Assembly: GCF_015218165.1 (NCBI RefSeq)
Contig: NZ_CP048659.1
Span: 1,984,001 to 2,048,000, forward strand
Origin: Acinetobacter piscicola
Lineage (GTDB): Bacteria > Pseudomonadota > Gammaproteobacteria > Pseudomonadales > Moraxellaceae
Direction of reading: 5' to 3'
DNA: 64,000 nt
Made by a program: the position numbers and the translations under genes. Below, in pieces: positions 44,696 through 55,299 of the stretch (the first letter of the stretch is position 1; every line of letters starts with the position of its first letter). The notes beneath the pieces were generated by a model that saw nothing but the letters and a program-made list of their open reading frames with translations, did no database searches and had not been told where the DNA came from.

Positions 44696-47158
44696 TTATG
44701 CGTCAAATTTAAGTGCATGAAAATATTTTAAACGTAATGCATTAGCCAAGACAAATACGGAAGACAGCGCCATCGCCCCTGCGGCAAAAATTGGTGACAG
44801 TAAAATACCAAAACTTGGATATAAAATCCCTGCGGCAATGGGAATCAAGGCAATGTTGTAAATAAATGCCCAAAATAAGTTTTGCTGAATATTACGAATA
44901 GTCGCTTTACTCAGCGCAATTGCATTGGGTACGCCTTGCAAATTACCAGACATAAGAACCACTTCAGCAGCTTCCATCGCAACATCTGTACCCGTGCCAA
45001 TCGCAATACCAACATCTGCTTGTGCCAATGCGGGTGCATCATTGATGCCATCACCAACAAATGCCACACGACCATATTTTTGCTGTAACTGTTTCACCAC
45101 TTCAACTTTACCATCAGGCAAAACTTCAGCTTCGACTTGATCTATTTTTAACTTTTGGGCAATAGCGTTAGCTGTATGACGGTGATCGCCTGTGATCATG
45201 GCAACTTTCAAACCAAGTTGATGTAAAGCATCAATCGCAGCATAGGTCGAGTCTTTAATCGGATCGGCAACAGCAACAATTGCGGCAAGTTTTTGATCAA
45301 TCGCCACATAAATAGGAGTTTTGCCTTCATTGCCTAAACGTGCAGCTTCGGCTGCAAATACACTGACATTGACTCCAATTTCATGCATATAACGGTCAGC
45401 ACCAATTTGGACTGCTTGACCCTCAACTTCAGCTTGAATCCCTGAACCTGTCACCGAGTCAAAAGCGGTTACAGGCAAGAAATGGATATTCTCCTGTTGT
45501 GCCGCATCGACAATTGCCAACGCAATCGGATGTTCAGACTTGGCTTCAACCGATGCGACAATTTGTAAAACTTGCTCACGAGCAAAACTATCCATCACTT
45601 GAAAATCAGTTAAAGTAGGTTTTCCTTCGGTCAATGTCCCCGTTTTATCGACTGCAACCACGTTTATATCTTGCAAAAGTTGTAAGGCTTCACCTTTACG
45701 GAACAATATCCCCATTTCTGCACCACGACCTGTCCCTACCATAATGGACGTTGGTGTTGCTAAGCCCATAGCACACGGACAGGCAATAATCAGTACCGCA
45801 ACGGCGTTGATCAAGGCGAAAGTCAGTGCAGGATCAGGACCGAAGATTAACCAAACAAAGAAAGTGAGCAGTGCTAAACCCATCACCACAGGAACAAACC
45901 ACATAGTGACTTTATCGACTACAGCTTGAATGGGCAACTTTGAACCTTGTGCTTGCTCAACCATATGAATGATTTGTGCCAAAACAGATGCTTCGCCAAT
46001 CGCCGTGGCACGAATATTCAATGTCCCATTTTGGTTAATCGTCCCACCGACAACCGATTGACCTACAGATTTTTCAACAGGGATGGGTTCACCTGTAATC
46101 ATCGACTCATCAATATAACTATGCCCTTCAACAACTTCACCATCGACAGGTACACGCTCACCTGGGCGAATTTCGACAATAAGATCACTCGTTACATTAG
46201 CAATGGGTACTTCTAGAATCTGTCCATTTTGGTGAATACGGGCAGTTTTTGGCTGCATACCGATAAGATGTTGAATAGCTTGAGATGTTCGTCCTTTGGC
46301 TTTGGCTTCAAAATAACGCCCCAATAAAATTAAACTCACAATCACCGCAGCGGCTTCATAATAAACGTGCACTGTACCTTGCGGTAAAAGCTGCGGTAAA
46401 AATGTAGCCACCAAGGAAAAACTATAGGCTGCCAATGTTCCAACTGCCACTAAGGAATTCATATCTGGTGCAAAGCGCAATAATGCAGGAATCCCTTTTT
46501 GATAAAATCTACGCCCTGGAAAAATTAACACTAAGGTCGTCAGTACACATTGAATCAGCCAACTTTGATATTGTCCGATATGATGCATCACCCACATATG
46601 AAATGCAGGAATCATATGTGAACCCATTTCTAAAATAAAAACAGGTAAGGCTAAAACCAGTGAAATAATGAGATCTCGTTTTAACTCCTGTAACTCACTA
46701 TTTTTTTTATCTTGTTGTTGAGTTTTATTGCTTGAAACAAGTTTGGCATCATAGCCTGCTTTCTGCACAGCTTGGATTAAACGATCACTGCTGACATGGG
46801 CATCTGCCTGAATCCAAGCTTGTTCAGTGGCTAAATTAACATTGGCTTGTTGCACACCTTCCACTTTTTTGAGTGCCTTTTCCACACGTGCTACACAAGA
46901 AGCACAAGTCATGCCTTCGATGGTCAGTTCAATGGCAGGGCTTGCTGTCACATCATAGCCTGCTCGTTCCACAGCTTTGATCAGCAATTCACGGTCTAAA
47001 GGATGAGATGATTGAATAACGGCTTTTTCAGTCGCTAGATTCACATGTGCAGTGTCTACCCCCTCGACTTTTTTCAAGGCTTTTTCGACTCGTCCCACAC
47101 ATGAGGCACAAGTCATGCCTTCAATTGACAAAGTTTCCTGATACTGTTGTGAGCTCAT
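44696..47158 (-). CDS. copA: Copper-exporting P1B-type ATPase CopA
   Basis: 820 residues. Two N-terminal heavy-metal domains carry GMTCASC (about residues 14-20 and 83-89). The membrane part has the transport motif ACPCAMG (about 460), and the P domain has DKTGTLTEG (about 503), HPIA in the nucleotide domain, and [10 protein letters not shown]. The CPC motif and the CueR neighbour indicate Cu(I) or Ag(I) efflux from the cytoplasm at the inner membrane. It is divergent from copZ with its own CueR-type promoter. Confidence 0.95.
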   Translation of the reverse strand: MSSQQYQETLSIEGMTCASCVGRVEKALKKVEGVDTAHVNLATEKAVIQSSHPLDRELLIKAVERAGYDVTASPAIELTIEGMTCASCVARVEKALKKVEGVQQANVNLATEQAWIQADAHVSSDRLIQAVQKAGYDAKLVSSNKTQQQDKKNSELQELKRDLIISLVLALPVFILEMGSHMIPAFHMWVMHHIGQYQSWLIQCVLTTLVLIFPGRRFYQKGIPALLRFAPDMNSLVAVGTLAAYSFSLVATFLPQLLPQGTVHVYYEAAAVIVSLILLGRYFEAKAKGRTSQAIQHLIGMQPKTARIHQNGQILEVPIANVTSDLIVEIRPGERVPVDGEVVEGHSYIDESMITGEPIPVEKSVGQSVVGGTINQNGTLNIRATAIGEASVLAQIIHMVEQAQGSKLPIQAVVDKVTMWFVPVVMGLALLTFFVWLIFGPDPALTFALINAVAVLIIACPCAMGLATPTSIMVGTGRGAEMGILFRKGEALQLLQDINVVAVDKTGTLTEGKPTLTDFQVMDSFAREQVLQIVASVEAKSEHPIALAIVDAAQQENIHFLPVTAFDSVTGSGIQAEVEGQAVQIGADRYMHEIGVNVSVFAAEAARLGNEGKTPIYVAIDQKLAAIVAVADPIKDSTYAAIDALHQLGLKVAMITGDHRHTANAIAQKLKIDQVEAEVLPDGKVEVVKQLQQKYGRVAFVGDGINDAPALAQADVGIAIGTGTDVAMEAAEVVLMSGNLQGVPNAIALSKATIRNIQQNLFWAFIYNIALIPIAAGILYPSFGILLSPIFAAGAMALSSVFVLANALRLKYFHALKFDA

Positions 47159-47188
47159 ATTTGACCTCTCATTTAAAATTCTGTTTTA

Positions 47189-47219
47189 AGCATACAGATT
47201 GACATCATGGTAAGGTCAA
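47189..47219 (-). promoter_or_regulatory. CueR-type promoter of copA
   Basis: On the minus strand, TTGACC (-35; 47214-47219) and TATGCT (-10; 47189-47194) are separated by 19 bases. The spacer contains ACCTTACCATGATGT, resembling the CueR half-site. The long spacer is the hallmark of MerR-activated promoters. Confidence 0.75.
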
Positions 47220-47245
47220 GTGAATTTTAAAAATAGATTTAAAGC

Positions 47246-47276
47246 TTGACCTTACCATGGTGTTAAGGTTTAGACT
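47246..47276 (+). promoter_or_regulatory. CueR-type promoter of copZ
   Basis: TTGACC (47246-47251) and TAGACT (47271-47276) are separated by 19 bases. Between them, ACCTTA (47249-47254) and TAAGGT (47264-47269) form the perfect inverted repeat expected of a CueR operator. Confidence 0.85.
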
Positions 47277-47309
47277 TGCTTTAAACGATACTTCTCTTGG
47301 AGAATAACC

Positions 47310-47504
47310 ATGAAATTATTGATCGAGAATATGACCTGTGGTGGTTGCGCGCGTGGTGTCACTGCAACCATTCAAGATGTGGATAGCCATGCCAAAGTTG
47401 AGGTTGATTTGGTAAGTAAAATTGTCACTGTTGACACAACTGCGAGTACAGATCAAATAACTGCGGCTTTAGCAGAAGATGGTTTTCCTGCCAAAGTTCA
47501 GTAA
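47310..47504 (+). CDS. copZ: CopZ-like heavy-metal-associated chaperone
   Basis: 64 residues forming one HMA domain: MKLLIENMTCGGCARGVTATI with the MTCxxC copper site, then a beta-alpha-beta pattern ending DGFPAKVQ. It should bind Cu(I) in the cytoplasm and pass it to the heavy-metal domains of CopA. The ribosome site TTGGAG lies upstream. It is controlled from a near-ideal CueR promoter and ends at a terminator. Confidence 0.9.
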   Translation: MKLLIENMTCGGCARGVTATIQDVDSHAKVEVDLVSKIVTVDTTASTDQITAALAEDGFPAKVQ

Positions 47505-47520
47505 TTCGCTACACTTCATT

Positions 47521-47554
47521 AAAAAGCCAACTGTTCATCTAATTTGGCTTTTTT
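47521..47554 (+). terminator. Terminator after copZ
   Basis: AAAAAGCCAA pairs with TTGGCTTTTT around a 13-base loop, followed by T residues. It lies 16 bases after copZ and faces the convergent LysR gene. Confidence 0.75.
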
Positions 47555-47568
47555 ACATCATAAAATGA

Positions 47569-48483
47569 TCAAAAACCGAGATGCTTATTATATGAAATCC
47601 CTTCTAAATCATAAACTTGGTAAATACAATCAAAAAAAGATTTAATATCTTCTGTATATTGTTCTTTACGAACAGCCATAACGACATGTGTGATCGCATT
47701 CAAATCTAGAATAGGAATAAATTTCAAATTGGTTAAACAAATATTTTTAGCACTTTCAGGTACAATTACCATACCATCACCAGCAGCAGCAAAACCACAT
47801 GCCAAAGCCATTTCTCGTACATAACGCACATGCCTAGGCTTTAAATTGTGCTGTTCAAATAAGGTCGCTATATAATGTGAATAATTAAGCTGATCATCTT
47901 TTGGATAAAAAATTAAATCTTCATCGACCAATTCTTCTAAAAAAATACCTTTCTTACATGCTAATGGATGACCAGCATGTATCGCTAATACTAAAGGTTC
48001 ATCTCGTAATTTAGTTCGAATAATCTCAGGATCATCAAAATTGATCCGACCAAAACCAATATCAATTTTTCGATTTTTTAATGCCTCCACCTGTTCAATT
48101 GAAGACAGTTCCACCAACTCAATTTTTAGATGAGCATTTCTTTGTTTAAATAAAAAAATTATTTTAGATAAATAACCAAATAATAATGATCCAACAAAAC
48201 TCAAAGTAATCGTTCGATCAATCATACCGATTTTTTTTGTCATACTTTTTAATTCATCGGCTTGACTTAATAAGTGTAAAGCATGATTATAAAAAAATCC
48301 CCCGGCATCAGTCGTGATTAAGGGTCGACTGCCCCTTTCAAATAACTGAACACCCAGTTCTGCTTCTAAGTTTTGGATTTGTCGACTTAAAGGTGGCTGA
48401 GCAATAAATAATTTTTCAGCAGCTTTCGTAAAACTTTGTTCCTCAACCACTGCCACAAAATATTTTAAATGTCTAAGCTCCAT
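47569..48483 (-). CDS. LysR regulator of the BenM/CatM type
   Basis: 304 residues. The start MELRHLKYFVAVVEEQSFTKAAEKL, then AQPPLSRQIQNLEAELG, is nearly that of Acinetobacter BenM and CatM, as are IDIGFGRINFDDPEI and GMVIVPESAKNI in the effector domain. BenM/CatM sense benzoate or cis,cis-muconate. No ben or cat gene lies in the window, and the next gene upstream encodes an unrelated DUF2147 protein, so the target and inducer are unknown. Confidence 0.82.
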   Translation of the reverse strand: MELRHLKYFVAVVEEQSFTKAAEKLFIAQPPLSRQIQNLEAELGVQLFERGSRPLITTDAGGFFYNHALHLLSQADELKSMTKKIGMIDRTITLSFVGSLLFGYLSKIIFLFKQRNAHLKIELVELSSIEQVEALKNRKIDIGFGRINFDDPEIIRTKLRDEPLVLAIHAGHPLACKKGIFLEELVDEDLIFYPKDDQLNYSHYIATLFEQHNLKPRHVRYVREMALACGFAAAGDGMVIVPESAKNICLTNLKFIPILDLNAITHVVMAVRKEQYTEDIKSFFDCIYQVYDLEGISYNKHLGF

Positions 48484-48831
48484 GTCTATATATCCCTGTT
48501 TAAAATTTCTGAATCAAGCATCGTTGATATATTGATTTGACATTAAAGAATAATCTATTTTTAGATATAAAAAAAAATTATTCAGTAAAAATGAATCTTA
48601 AGTACAGAAATTCAATTCAATCTTGAAATAATCAAAGATTTGAATATTCAAAATTTAGATTTAATCAACAATCTATTGATACGCAGCAGTTAAACCTACT
48701 ATTTATACAAAAAGCGAAGCTTTATACACATACAAAATTCATCTATTAATTTTCAAAAATTAACAGCCATTAAATAAAAAACTCAATATTTTTTTAATAA
48801 TCTGTCCTTATTATCCTATAAGAGATTAAAA
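48484..48831. other. 348-base intergenic region between LysR and DUF2147 genes
   Basis: No gene or strong hairpin seen. It should hold both divergent promoters. I did not find a clear ATAC-N7-GTAT site of the BenM/CatM kind. Confidence 0.45.
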
Positions 48832-49269
48832 ATGAAACCTCTTTTCAGCTTGTTGACCTTATTTATGATTTCTGTACACAGTTATGCGAGTGACCCCTTA
48901 AACGGTACGGTATGGAAAACCATCGATGATCGAACACAAAAACCCATGTCACTTGTCCAATTTAAAGAAAATGCTAATGGCACATTGTCTGCTAGCATTC
49001 AAAAAGTTTTTGAAGCGAGCCAAGCACAAAAATGTACAAAATGTATCGGAAAATATCAAAATAAGCCTTTAATTGGACTTAAGATCATTTCCAATTTAAA
49101 AAACTCAGGTCATCTGAAATATACAGGGGGAAGTATTACAGATCCACAAACAGGTAAAACATATAAATTTAATGCCAATTTATCTGAAAATGGGCAAGTT
49201 TTAAAAGGACGTGGTTTTATCGGTGTATCTGCATTTGGACGTTCACAAACATGGTTAAGGGTAAATTAG
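48832..49269 (+). CDS. DUF2147 domain protein, exported
   Basis: 145 residues. A signal peptide (ending SYA) is followed by the DUF2147 pattern: LNGTVWKTIDDRTQKPMSLVQF, a CTKC pair, IGLKIISNLK, GGSITDPQTGKTYKFNANL and LKGRGFIGVSAFGRSQTWLRV. It should be a small periplasmic lipocalin-like beta barrel of unknown ligand. RBS AGAG lies upstream. It appears to be transcribed alone, though the next gene is on the same strand 132 bases on. Confidence 0.82.
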   Translation: MKPLFSLLTLFMISVHSYASDPLNGTVWKTIDDRTQKPMSLVQFKENANGTLSASIQKVFEASQAQKCTKCIGKYQNKPLIGLKIISNLKNSGHLKYTGGSITDPQTGKTYKFNANLSENGQVLKGRGFIGVSAFGRSQTWLRVN

Positions 49270-49401
49270 GATTACACTATCTTTGCTGTGGACAAAAGAC
49301 ATATTTAACTCAGTGAAATTGTTTAATTTATGCAATTTATCTAGCTGTAATACTGATCCTTTGCATACAATTCTACCTTTGAAAATAAAGTCGATCTCGA
49401 A

Positions 49402-50433
49402 ATGATGAAAAGTTTGAAATTTATATCTATATGGGCAATTTCACTTTACGTTTCGATCTCTTCACATGCGAAAGATACGATCTACCTCATTTCTAGTTCA
49501 TCTGCCTATGATGAAAGTTACATCCCTAAAATAACTCAGGCTTTTGAAAGTAAAGGCTTTAGTGTGAATACACAATATCTAAACCAGCAGCTTTCAGACT
49601 TTGGCTATGTAAACACTGACCATGAACGCGCTAAAAATCTGATTGCTGCTTTAAAAAATGATCACGTGAAATATCTTTGGTTTGTACGGGGTGGCTCGGG
49701 GGCTTTAAATTTATTGCCTGAATTACATGCAGAAATTAACCCAATCAAGCAAAGCACACCGAAAGTTCTCATTGGCTTTAGTGATGTAACAGCCATTCAT
49801 TATTTTATCAACAATGAAATTGGCTGGAAAAGTATTCATGGAACCACCGCCGCAACAGGTAAAATTATCAATGCACCGACTGCTGCTTCTACTGAAACAA
49901 CGGCAGCAATCACAAATATAAATGATACTAGTGAAAATCAAAAAGATGTAGTTGATGAAATCTTTTCAACCTTACAAAATGGTGTGCATTATCAAGGGCT
50001 TTTACCGTTAAATCACGCAGCAAAAAACCACTTTGAGCAAGGTACCTTAACAGGGGGAAATTTAACGCTCGTACAAACGTTATTTTCGACCAAATATGAA
50101 CGTCGTTGGCAAAATAAAATTCTGTTACTTGAAGATATTAGCGTCACCTATAAACAACTTGACCGCTTATTACATCAAATTTTATTTAAGCAGGATTTTC
50201 ACCCTAAAGCCATCGTGTTTGGGCAGTTTTATCCAAGTAAAACCAATGATGGTGAACGTTTAATTTACAAAGAAGTGATTCGAACATTTGCCGAAAAAAG
50301 TCAAATTCCTGTGTATTATTATCCTTATTTTGGACATGGAAAAATCAATAAACCTTTTATTTTAGGTGGAAAAGCACATATTGCTTGTCCTCAGGACTCA
50401 GATTATTGTTCCATCTTTCAAGAAAAACTTTAA
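49402..50433 (+). CDS. LD-carboxypeptidase, S66 family (LdcA-like), exported
   Basis: 343 residues. A signal peptide (about 1-23, ending SHA) precedes an S66 fold: TIYLISSSSAYDES, KYLWFVRGGSGALNLLPEL (nucleophile region), VLIGFSDVTAIHYF, a glutamate in ILLLEDISVTYKQLDRLL and histidine in YFGHGKINKPFILGG. These enzymes remove the terminal D-Ala from murein tetrapeptides. Typical LdcA is cytoplasmic; the visible signal peptide makes this a probable periplasmic variant. The position of the serine next to GG, in place of GGYG, is slightly atypical. Confidence 0.82.
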   Translation: MMKSLKFISIWAISLYVSISSHAKDTIYLISSSSAYDESYIPKITQAFESKGFSVNTQYLNQQLSDFGYVNTDHERAKNLIAALKNDHVKYLWFVRGGSGALNLLPELHAEINPIKQSTPKVLIGFSDVTAIHYFINNEIGWKSIHGTTAATGKIINAPTAASTETTAAITNINDTSENQKDVVDEIFSTLQNGVHYQGLLPLNHAAKNHFEQGTLTGGNLTLVQTLFSTKYERRWQNKILLLEDISVTYKQLDRLLHQILFKQDFHPKAIVFGQFYPSKTNDGERLIYKEVIRTFAEKSQIPVYYYPYFGHGKINKPFILGGKAHIACPQDSDYCSIFQEKL

Positions 50434-50449
50434 ATCGTTTTCAAAATAA

Positions 50450-50476
50450 AAAACCGAGTTAGATCAACTCGGTTTT
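50450..50476. terminator. Bidirectional terminator between LdcA-like and valine-operon genes
   Basis: AAAACCGAGTT and AACTCGGTTTT pair across an AGATC loop, with A-rich and T-rich flanks that suit both convergent transcripts. Confidence 0.85.
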
Positions 50477-50483
50477 ACAGACA

Positions 50484-51509
50484 TTAACCCAGCTCAGCTA
50501 AAATTTTATCCAGTGTCGGATTACTTTGTTGCCATTTTGGTTGTTTGTCTTTATCAACAATCAAAGCACGAACACCTTCAACAATATCGCCATGTTCGAA
50601 CCAAATATCCTGTAAATCACGCTCGATTTGCATACACTGCTGTAGAGACAAACTCCGTCCAAGATGTTGCAACTTTAAACTCGCTTGTTTAGCAATTAAG
50701 GAACGTTGCTGCAAAGTATTCAGCACTTTACTTGCCCATGCTTGATATTCTGTATCAGTCTCATTTTCCAGACTATTTTCAATTTCTGCTAGACTTTCAA
50801 AACCAAAATGCTTACGAATATTTTCAGCCAACAAGCTTAATTCGCTCTGTGTTGGATGGGTAATAAACTTCGTAATCATTTGACCAATATTTTCTTTCGT
50901 TAAATGTTCAGCTTGAACTAAAGCTTGTTGTAAAGCTTCAAGTTGCTCGCTTGGCACATGATAATCAATCAAATCTAAATATAAGGCATCACTACTGCTA
51001 ATTTGATCACCCGTCGTTGCCAAATAAACACCAATATCATCTAAGCGAGATAAGAAGTGTGTTGCCGCCACATCAGGGAAAAAGCCTATTGCCGTTTCAG
51101 GCATGGCAAAACGTGATTTTTCGCTACTGACAATGATATGACATGCTTGAGCCAAACCAAAACCGCCACCCAAAACATAGCCATCAAGTAAAACAATAAC
51201 AGGCTTTTTTGATGCTCGAATGCTATTTAGCATGTCATATTCGGCACTAAAATAAGCTTTATGGTCTTTAGTACCATTTTTATAACTATCATAAAGATAG
51301 CGAATATCACCACCTGCACAAAAGGCTTTAGGGCTATTTGACTTAATTAAAATGGCTTGCACACTATCTTCATTTTGCCAATATTCAACTTGGCTGCGAA
51401 TGCCATTGATCATCTCTAAAGATAAAGCATTTAAACTCGGTACACGATCTAAAGTGATCATGCCCAATGCACCTTGTTGTTCAATAATTAAGTGATTTTC
51501 TGTATTCAT
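50484..51509 (-). CDS. 3-hydroxyisobutyryl-CoA hydrolase-type enoyl-CoA hydratase family protein
   Basis: 341 residues, longer than ordinary enoyl-CoA hydratases and of the size of HIBYL-CoA hydrolases. The crotonase fold shows in AFCAGGDIRYLYD, VIVLLDGYVLGGGFGLAQACHIIV and FAMPETAIGFFPDVAATHFLSRL, with the acidic residue in PETAIG typical of the hydrolase branch. It would release 3-hydroxyisobutyrate from its CoA ester in valine breakdown. It is the last gene of the six-gene operon, 12 bases after the hydratase. Confidence 0.85.
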   Translation of the reverse strand: MNTENHLIIEQQGALGMITLDRVPSLNALSLEMINGIRSQVEYWQNEDSVQAILIKSNSPKAFCAGGDIRYLYDSYKNGTKDHKAYFSAEYDMLNSIRASKKPVIVLLDGYVLGGGFGLAQACHIIVSSEKSRFAMPETAIGFFPDVAATHFLSRLDDIGVYLATTGDQISSSDALYLDLIDYHVPSEQLEALQQALVQAEHLTKENIGQMITKFITHPTQSELSLLAENIRKHFGFESLAEIENSLENETDTEYQAWASKVLNTLQQRSLIAKQASLKLQHLGRSLSLQQCMQIERDLQDIWFEHGDIVEGVRALIVDKDKQPKWQQSNPTLDKILAELG

Positions 51510-51521
51510 GTCAGCATTCTC

Positions 51522-52295
51522 TTATTGATTTTTAAACTGCGCTTGACGTTTTTCAACAAAGGCTTGCATGCCTTCTTTTTGGTCGAGAGTAGCGAAAATA
51601 GAATGGAAAGTACGGCGTTCGAAACGTAAACCTTCAGCCAAACTAACTTCAAAAGCACGGTTAATCGATTCTTTGATCATCATGGTGGCTACAAGTGATT
51701 TTTCAGCAATTTTCTCAGCCGCTTGCAAAGTTTCTTGCAATAACTGTTCTTTTGCAAAAACACGCGCCACTAATCCACTTTGCTCTGCTTCTATTGCGCC
51801 CATTTGACGTGCGGTTAAGCACATTTCCATAGTTTTCGCTTTGCCAATTGCAAGTGTCAAACGTTGTGTCCCCCCGATCCCAGGAATAACACCCAAGGTG
51901 ACTTCAGGTAAGGCAAACTTGGCATTATCTGCGCAGTAAATAAAATCACACATCAATGCCAATTCACAGCCACCCCCTAAGGCATAGCCACTCACCGCAG
52001 CAATCAATGGCTTACGACGTTGTGCGATACGATCAGCCAAATTAAAGAAATCATCAAAATAAATATTGGGGAATGTTAAATTTGCCATTTCTTTAATATC
52101 TGCACCCGCAGCAAACGCTTTTTCTGAGCCTGCAAGGACGATACACCCAATTTCACGGTCTTGTTCTAGATCATCCAGTGCTAAATTGACTTCACGAATG
52201 AGTTCAGTATTTAACGCATTGAGTGCTTTTGGACGGTTTAACGTGATTAAACCTACACCATTTTTCTTTTCTAATAAAATCGTTTCAAACTGCAT
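51522..52295 (-). CDS. Enoyl-CoA hydratase
   Basis: 257 residues, the usual size. GSEKAFAAGADIKEMANL and AVSGYALGGGCELALMCDFIYCADNAKFALPEVTLGVIPGIGGTQRL include both catalytic glutamates of crotonase. In this operon it would hydrate methacrylyl-CoA to 3-hydroxyisobutyryl-CoA. Broad specificity is common in the family, so it may also serve fatty-acid oxidation. Confidence 0.9.
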   Translation of the reverse strand: MQFETILLEKKNGVGLITLNRPKALNALNTELIREVNLALDDLEQDREIGCIVLAGSEKAFAAGADIKEMANLTFPNIYFDDFFNLADRIAQRRKPLIAAVSGYALGGGCELALMCDFIYCADNAKFALPEVTLGVIPGIGGTQRLTLAIGKAKTMEMCLTARQMGAIEAEQSGLVARVFAKEQLLQETLQAAEKIAEKSLVATMMIKESINRAFEVSLAEGLRFERRTFHSIFATLDQKEGMQAFVEKRQAQFKNQ

Positions 52296-52341
52296 TTTTC
52301 ATTCCTTGATTTTGAATCTAATCTCTTATTTTTTAAATACT

Positions 52342-53469
52342 TTATAAACTACGTGCAATCACCAAACGTTGAATATCGCTCGTACCTTCATAAATCTGAC
52401 AAATACGCGCATCACGGTAAATTCGCTCGATAGGGAAGTCTTTGAGATAGCCATATCCACCATGAATTTGCAGCGCTGCTGAGCAAACACGCTCCACCAT
52501 TTCCGAAGAAAACAACTTTGCCATCGAAGCTTCATTTAAGCATGGCTGTCCTGCTTCTTTTAAGCGTGCTGCATGATGTACCAACTGACGTGCTGCTTCA
52601 ATTTCCGTTGCCATACTAGCTAAACGAAATGCCACCGCTTGATGCTCAAAAATAGGTTTTCCAAAAGTGATTCGGTCTTTGGCGTATTGCGTTGCTTCTT
52701 CAAGTGCGGCACGTGCCAAACCCACCGCTTGTGCTGCAATCCCGATGCGCCCACCTTCAAGATTTGACAAGGCGATTTTTAAACCTTCACCTTCTTTACC
52801 TAACATCAAACTTTCATGAACGCGTACATCGGTCAGCGCAATTTGACAGGTATCAGACGCATGTAAGCCCAATTTTTCTTCCGTGCGAATCACCTCATAA
52901 CCTGCTGTTTCACGCGGGACGATGAAAGCACTGATGCCTTTTTTTCCTGCACTTGGATCTGTCACAGCAAAAACAATAATCACGCCTGCGTTATGACCTG
53001 AAGTAATAAATTGTTTTGCGCCATTAATCACCCAGTGATCACCGTCTTTAACTGCACGGGTTTTAATCGCAGCAGCATCTGAACCAGTATGCGGTTCGGT
53101 CAAAGCAAAAGCGCCGATCATTTCACCTTGTGCCAAAGGTTTTAAATATTTTTCTTTTTGCTCATCTGTGCCAAATTTGGCAATGGGTACACAACCGACA
53201 GAGTTATGTACGCTCATAATGGTTGAGGTTGCGCCATCTGCTGCGGCAATTTCTTCTAGCGCTAAAACATAGGCTAAATTTCCAGTTGCTGAGCCGCCCC
53301 ATTCATCAGAGATCAACATACCTAAAAAGCCCAATTGTCCCATTTGTGACAATGCATCTTTTGGAAATGTGCCATGACGATCCCAATCTGCTGCATTTGG
53401 CTTAATTTGCTCTTGTGCGAAATTTCTCGCCATATCCTGAATTAACAATTGTTCTTCGGTAAATTGCAT
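52342..53469 (-). CDS. Acyl-CoA dehydrogenase, probably isobutyryl-CoA
   Basis: 375 residues. Acyl-CoA dehydrogenase signatures: [21 protein letters not shown] and [38 protein letters not shown], with the catalytic glutamate in [11 protein letters not shown]-dependent oxidation of isobutyryl-CoA to methacrylyl-CoA would be its place in the pathway, inferred from the neighbouring mmsA, mmsB and hydratase. Electrons go to ETF. It lies 46 bases upstream of the hydratase. Confidence 0.88.
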   Translation of the reverse strand: MQFTEEQLLIQDMARNFAQEQIKPNAADWDRHGTFPKDALSQMGQLGFLGMLISDEWGGSATGNLAYVLALEEIAAADGATSTIMSVHNSVGCVPIAKFGTDEQKEKYLKPLAQGEMIGAFALTEPHTGSDAAAIKTRAVKDGDHWVINGAKQFITSGHNAGVIIVFAVTDPSAGKKGISAFIVPRETAGYEVIRTEEKLGLHASDTCQIALTDVRVHESLMLGKEGEGLKIALSNLEGGRIGIAAQAVGLARAALEEATQYAKDRITFGKPIFEHQAVAFRLASMATEIEAARQLVHHAARLKEAGQPCLNEASMAKLFSSEMVERVCSAALQIHGGYGYLKDFPIERIYRDARICQIYEGTSDIQRLVIARSL

Positions 53470-53559
53470 CTTGTTTTCCTTTACAAAAATTCCTTAACTT
53501 TCATCAAGTTTTAACACATTATTTTTTACGCTGAATACTCGATGAAAGTCTTATATTGA

Positions 53560-55218
53560 TTAACCTGCTTGCTTTGCCGTTTGTTTGGCAATCTCTTGAT
53601 TACGCAGTAAAAAACGTTGAATTTTACCACTTGGGGTTTTTGGTAATTCCTGAACAAATTCGACTTGACGTGGATAAGCATGTGCAGATAAACGTTTTTT
53701 GACAAATTGTCCAAGTTGTTCTGCAAGTTCATCACATGCTGTTTTGCCTTCTGCCAAAATCACGAAAGCTTTCACAATTTCAGTTCGCTCAGGATCAGGC
53801 ACACCCACCACAGCAGCTTCAATCACCGCATCATGCTCAAGCAAAGCGCTTTCTACATCAAAAGGACCAATACGATAGCCTGACGTTGTAATGACATCAT
53901 CACTACGTCCAACAAAACTCATACTGCCATCTGCATGTAATTCTGCGGTGTCTCCAGTTAAATAATAATGCTTTAAAAATGGAGACTTACGGCTTTCTTT
54001 ATAGCCACCAAACCACATCATTGGGGATTGTTCGATATCCACTGCAAGGATTCCCGGTGTATCTGTCGGCAGCTCATTGCCTTGCTCATCTACAACCGCC
54101 ACCCGATACCCTGGACTTGCATAGCCTGCGACACCTGCTCGAACATCATGACTGAGTGCATGATGATTACAGACCACCATGCCTGTTTCAGTTTGCCCAT
54201 AGTGGTCAAAAATTGGGGCATCTAGAACTTGTTTAAACCATCTAAACACTTCTGGATTTAATGGCTCACCTGCGCTACTGACCACGCGGAATTTACCTTT
54301 GAGTTTTGCCATTTGCTGAGGATCAGCCGCCATCATCATACGGTAGGCTGTTGGCGCACCTGCCAAATTGGTCACTTGGTAATCATCAACAATCTGACAC
54401 AAGCTGTCGATACTAAAACCACCTTCGTAGAATAAAGTCGCATGACCTAACAGTAATGGTCCTGTGATGCCATAGTACAAACCATACGCCCAACCGGGGT
54501 CAGCAATATTCCAAAATGAATCATCTGCTTTTAAACCAATCGCATCTTTCATGTAGTTGCCAAAAGCGATTAAAGCTTTTAATGGTACTTCTAACGGTTT
54601 TGCAGGACCTGTCGTACCCGAAGTAAACATGAGTAAAAATGGGTCTTGAATCGTTTGCATGACCAATTCACATTGATCAGATTGTGCATTGACCACATCC
54701 CAAAAGTTTAAATCACTTTGTTCAACCCCATGACCGTCACGATCTGCCACTGTCACGATTTGTGGGCAATGAGCAATTTCATCCAGTTTGCTACGATTTC
54801 CCACATCGGAAATTACCAATTTACTTTGTGCTAACTGCACACGATGCTCAATCGCCTTCGGTCCAAAAGCGGTGAATAACGGTTGATACACTGCCCCAAT
54901 GCGCCAAGTCCCTAAAATCACCACTAAAAGTTCAGGTGTTCGGGGTAATAATCCCGAAACTCGATCACCTTTTTGTATACCTTGCGATTTTAAAAAATTG
55001 GCAAATTGGCTTGACCATGTTTTCAATTGGCTAAAGGTATATTGTTCTTTGCGCCCATCTTTTCCTTGCCAATATAATGCGACTTTATTCGCATCTGCTT
55101 CTGCATGACGGTCACAGCATTCATAGCAAGCATTAACTTGATCTAATGAACCCGAAAGCATTTCTTGAGCAGCTTGATTTAAATCAAATGCTGCCGCTAC
55201 ATCTTGATAATTCAACAT
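53560..55218 (-). CDS. Acyl-CoA synthetase (AMP-forming)
   Basis: 552 residues. Adenylation motifs: LLMFTSGTTGPAKPLEVPLKA, DHYGQTETGMVVCNHH, YYLTGDTAELHADGSMSFVGRSDDVITTSGYRIGPFDVE, and a final catalytic lysine in TPSGKIQRFLLRNQ. The start is supported by GGAGC. It belongs to the acetyl/medium-chain ACS group and probably makes a short branched acyl-CoA such as isobutyryl- or propionyl-CoA. Its presence in the valine operon may let the cell use free isobutyrate or related acids. Confidence 0.87.
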   Translation of the reverse strand: MLNYQDVAAAFDLNQAAQEMLSGSLDQVNACYECCDRHAEADANKVALYWQGKDGRKEQYTFSQLKTWSSQFANFLKSQGIQKGDRVSGLLPRTPELLVVILGTWRIGAVYQPLFTAFGPKAIEHRVQLAQSKLVISDVGNRSKLDEIAHCPQIVTVADRDGHGVEQSDLNFWDVVNAQSDQCELVMQTIQDPFLLMFTSGTTGPAKPLEVPLKALIAFGNYMKDAIGLKADDSFWNIADPGWAYGLYYGITGPLLLGHATLFYEGGFSIDSLCQIVDDYQVTNLAGAPTAYRMMMAADPQQMAKLKGKFRVVSSAGEPLNPEVFRWFKQVLDAPIFDHYGQTETGMVVCNHHALSHDVRAGVAGYASPGYRVAVVDEQGNELPTDTPGILAVDIEQSPMMWFGGYKESRKSPFLKHYYLTGDTAELHADGSMSFVGRSDDVITTSGYRIGPFDVESALLEHDAVIEAAVVGVPDPERTEIVKAFVILAEGKTACDELAEQLGQFVKKRLSAHAYPRQVEFVQELPKTPSGKIQRFLLRNQEIAKQTAKQAG

Positions 55219-55299
55219 CGTTTAAGCTCCGTCTAGATTTGTTGTTATTCATGACATGAGTGAATATTTATCGTTATGCCATCCTTTGGCATGCAACTA

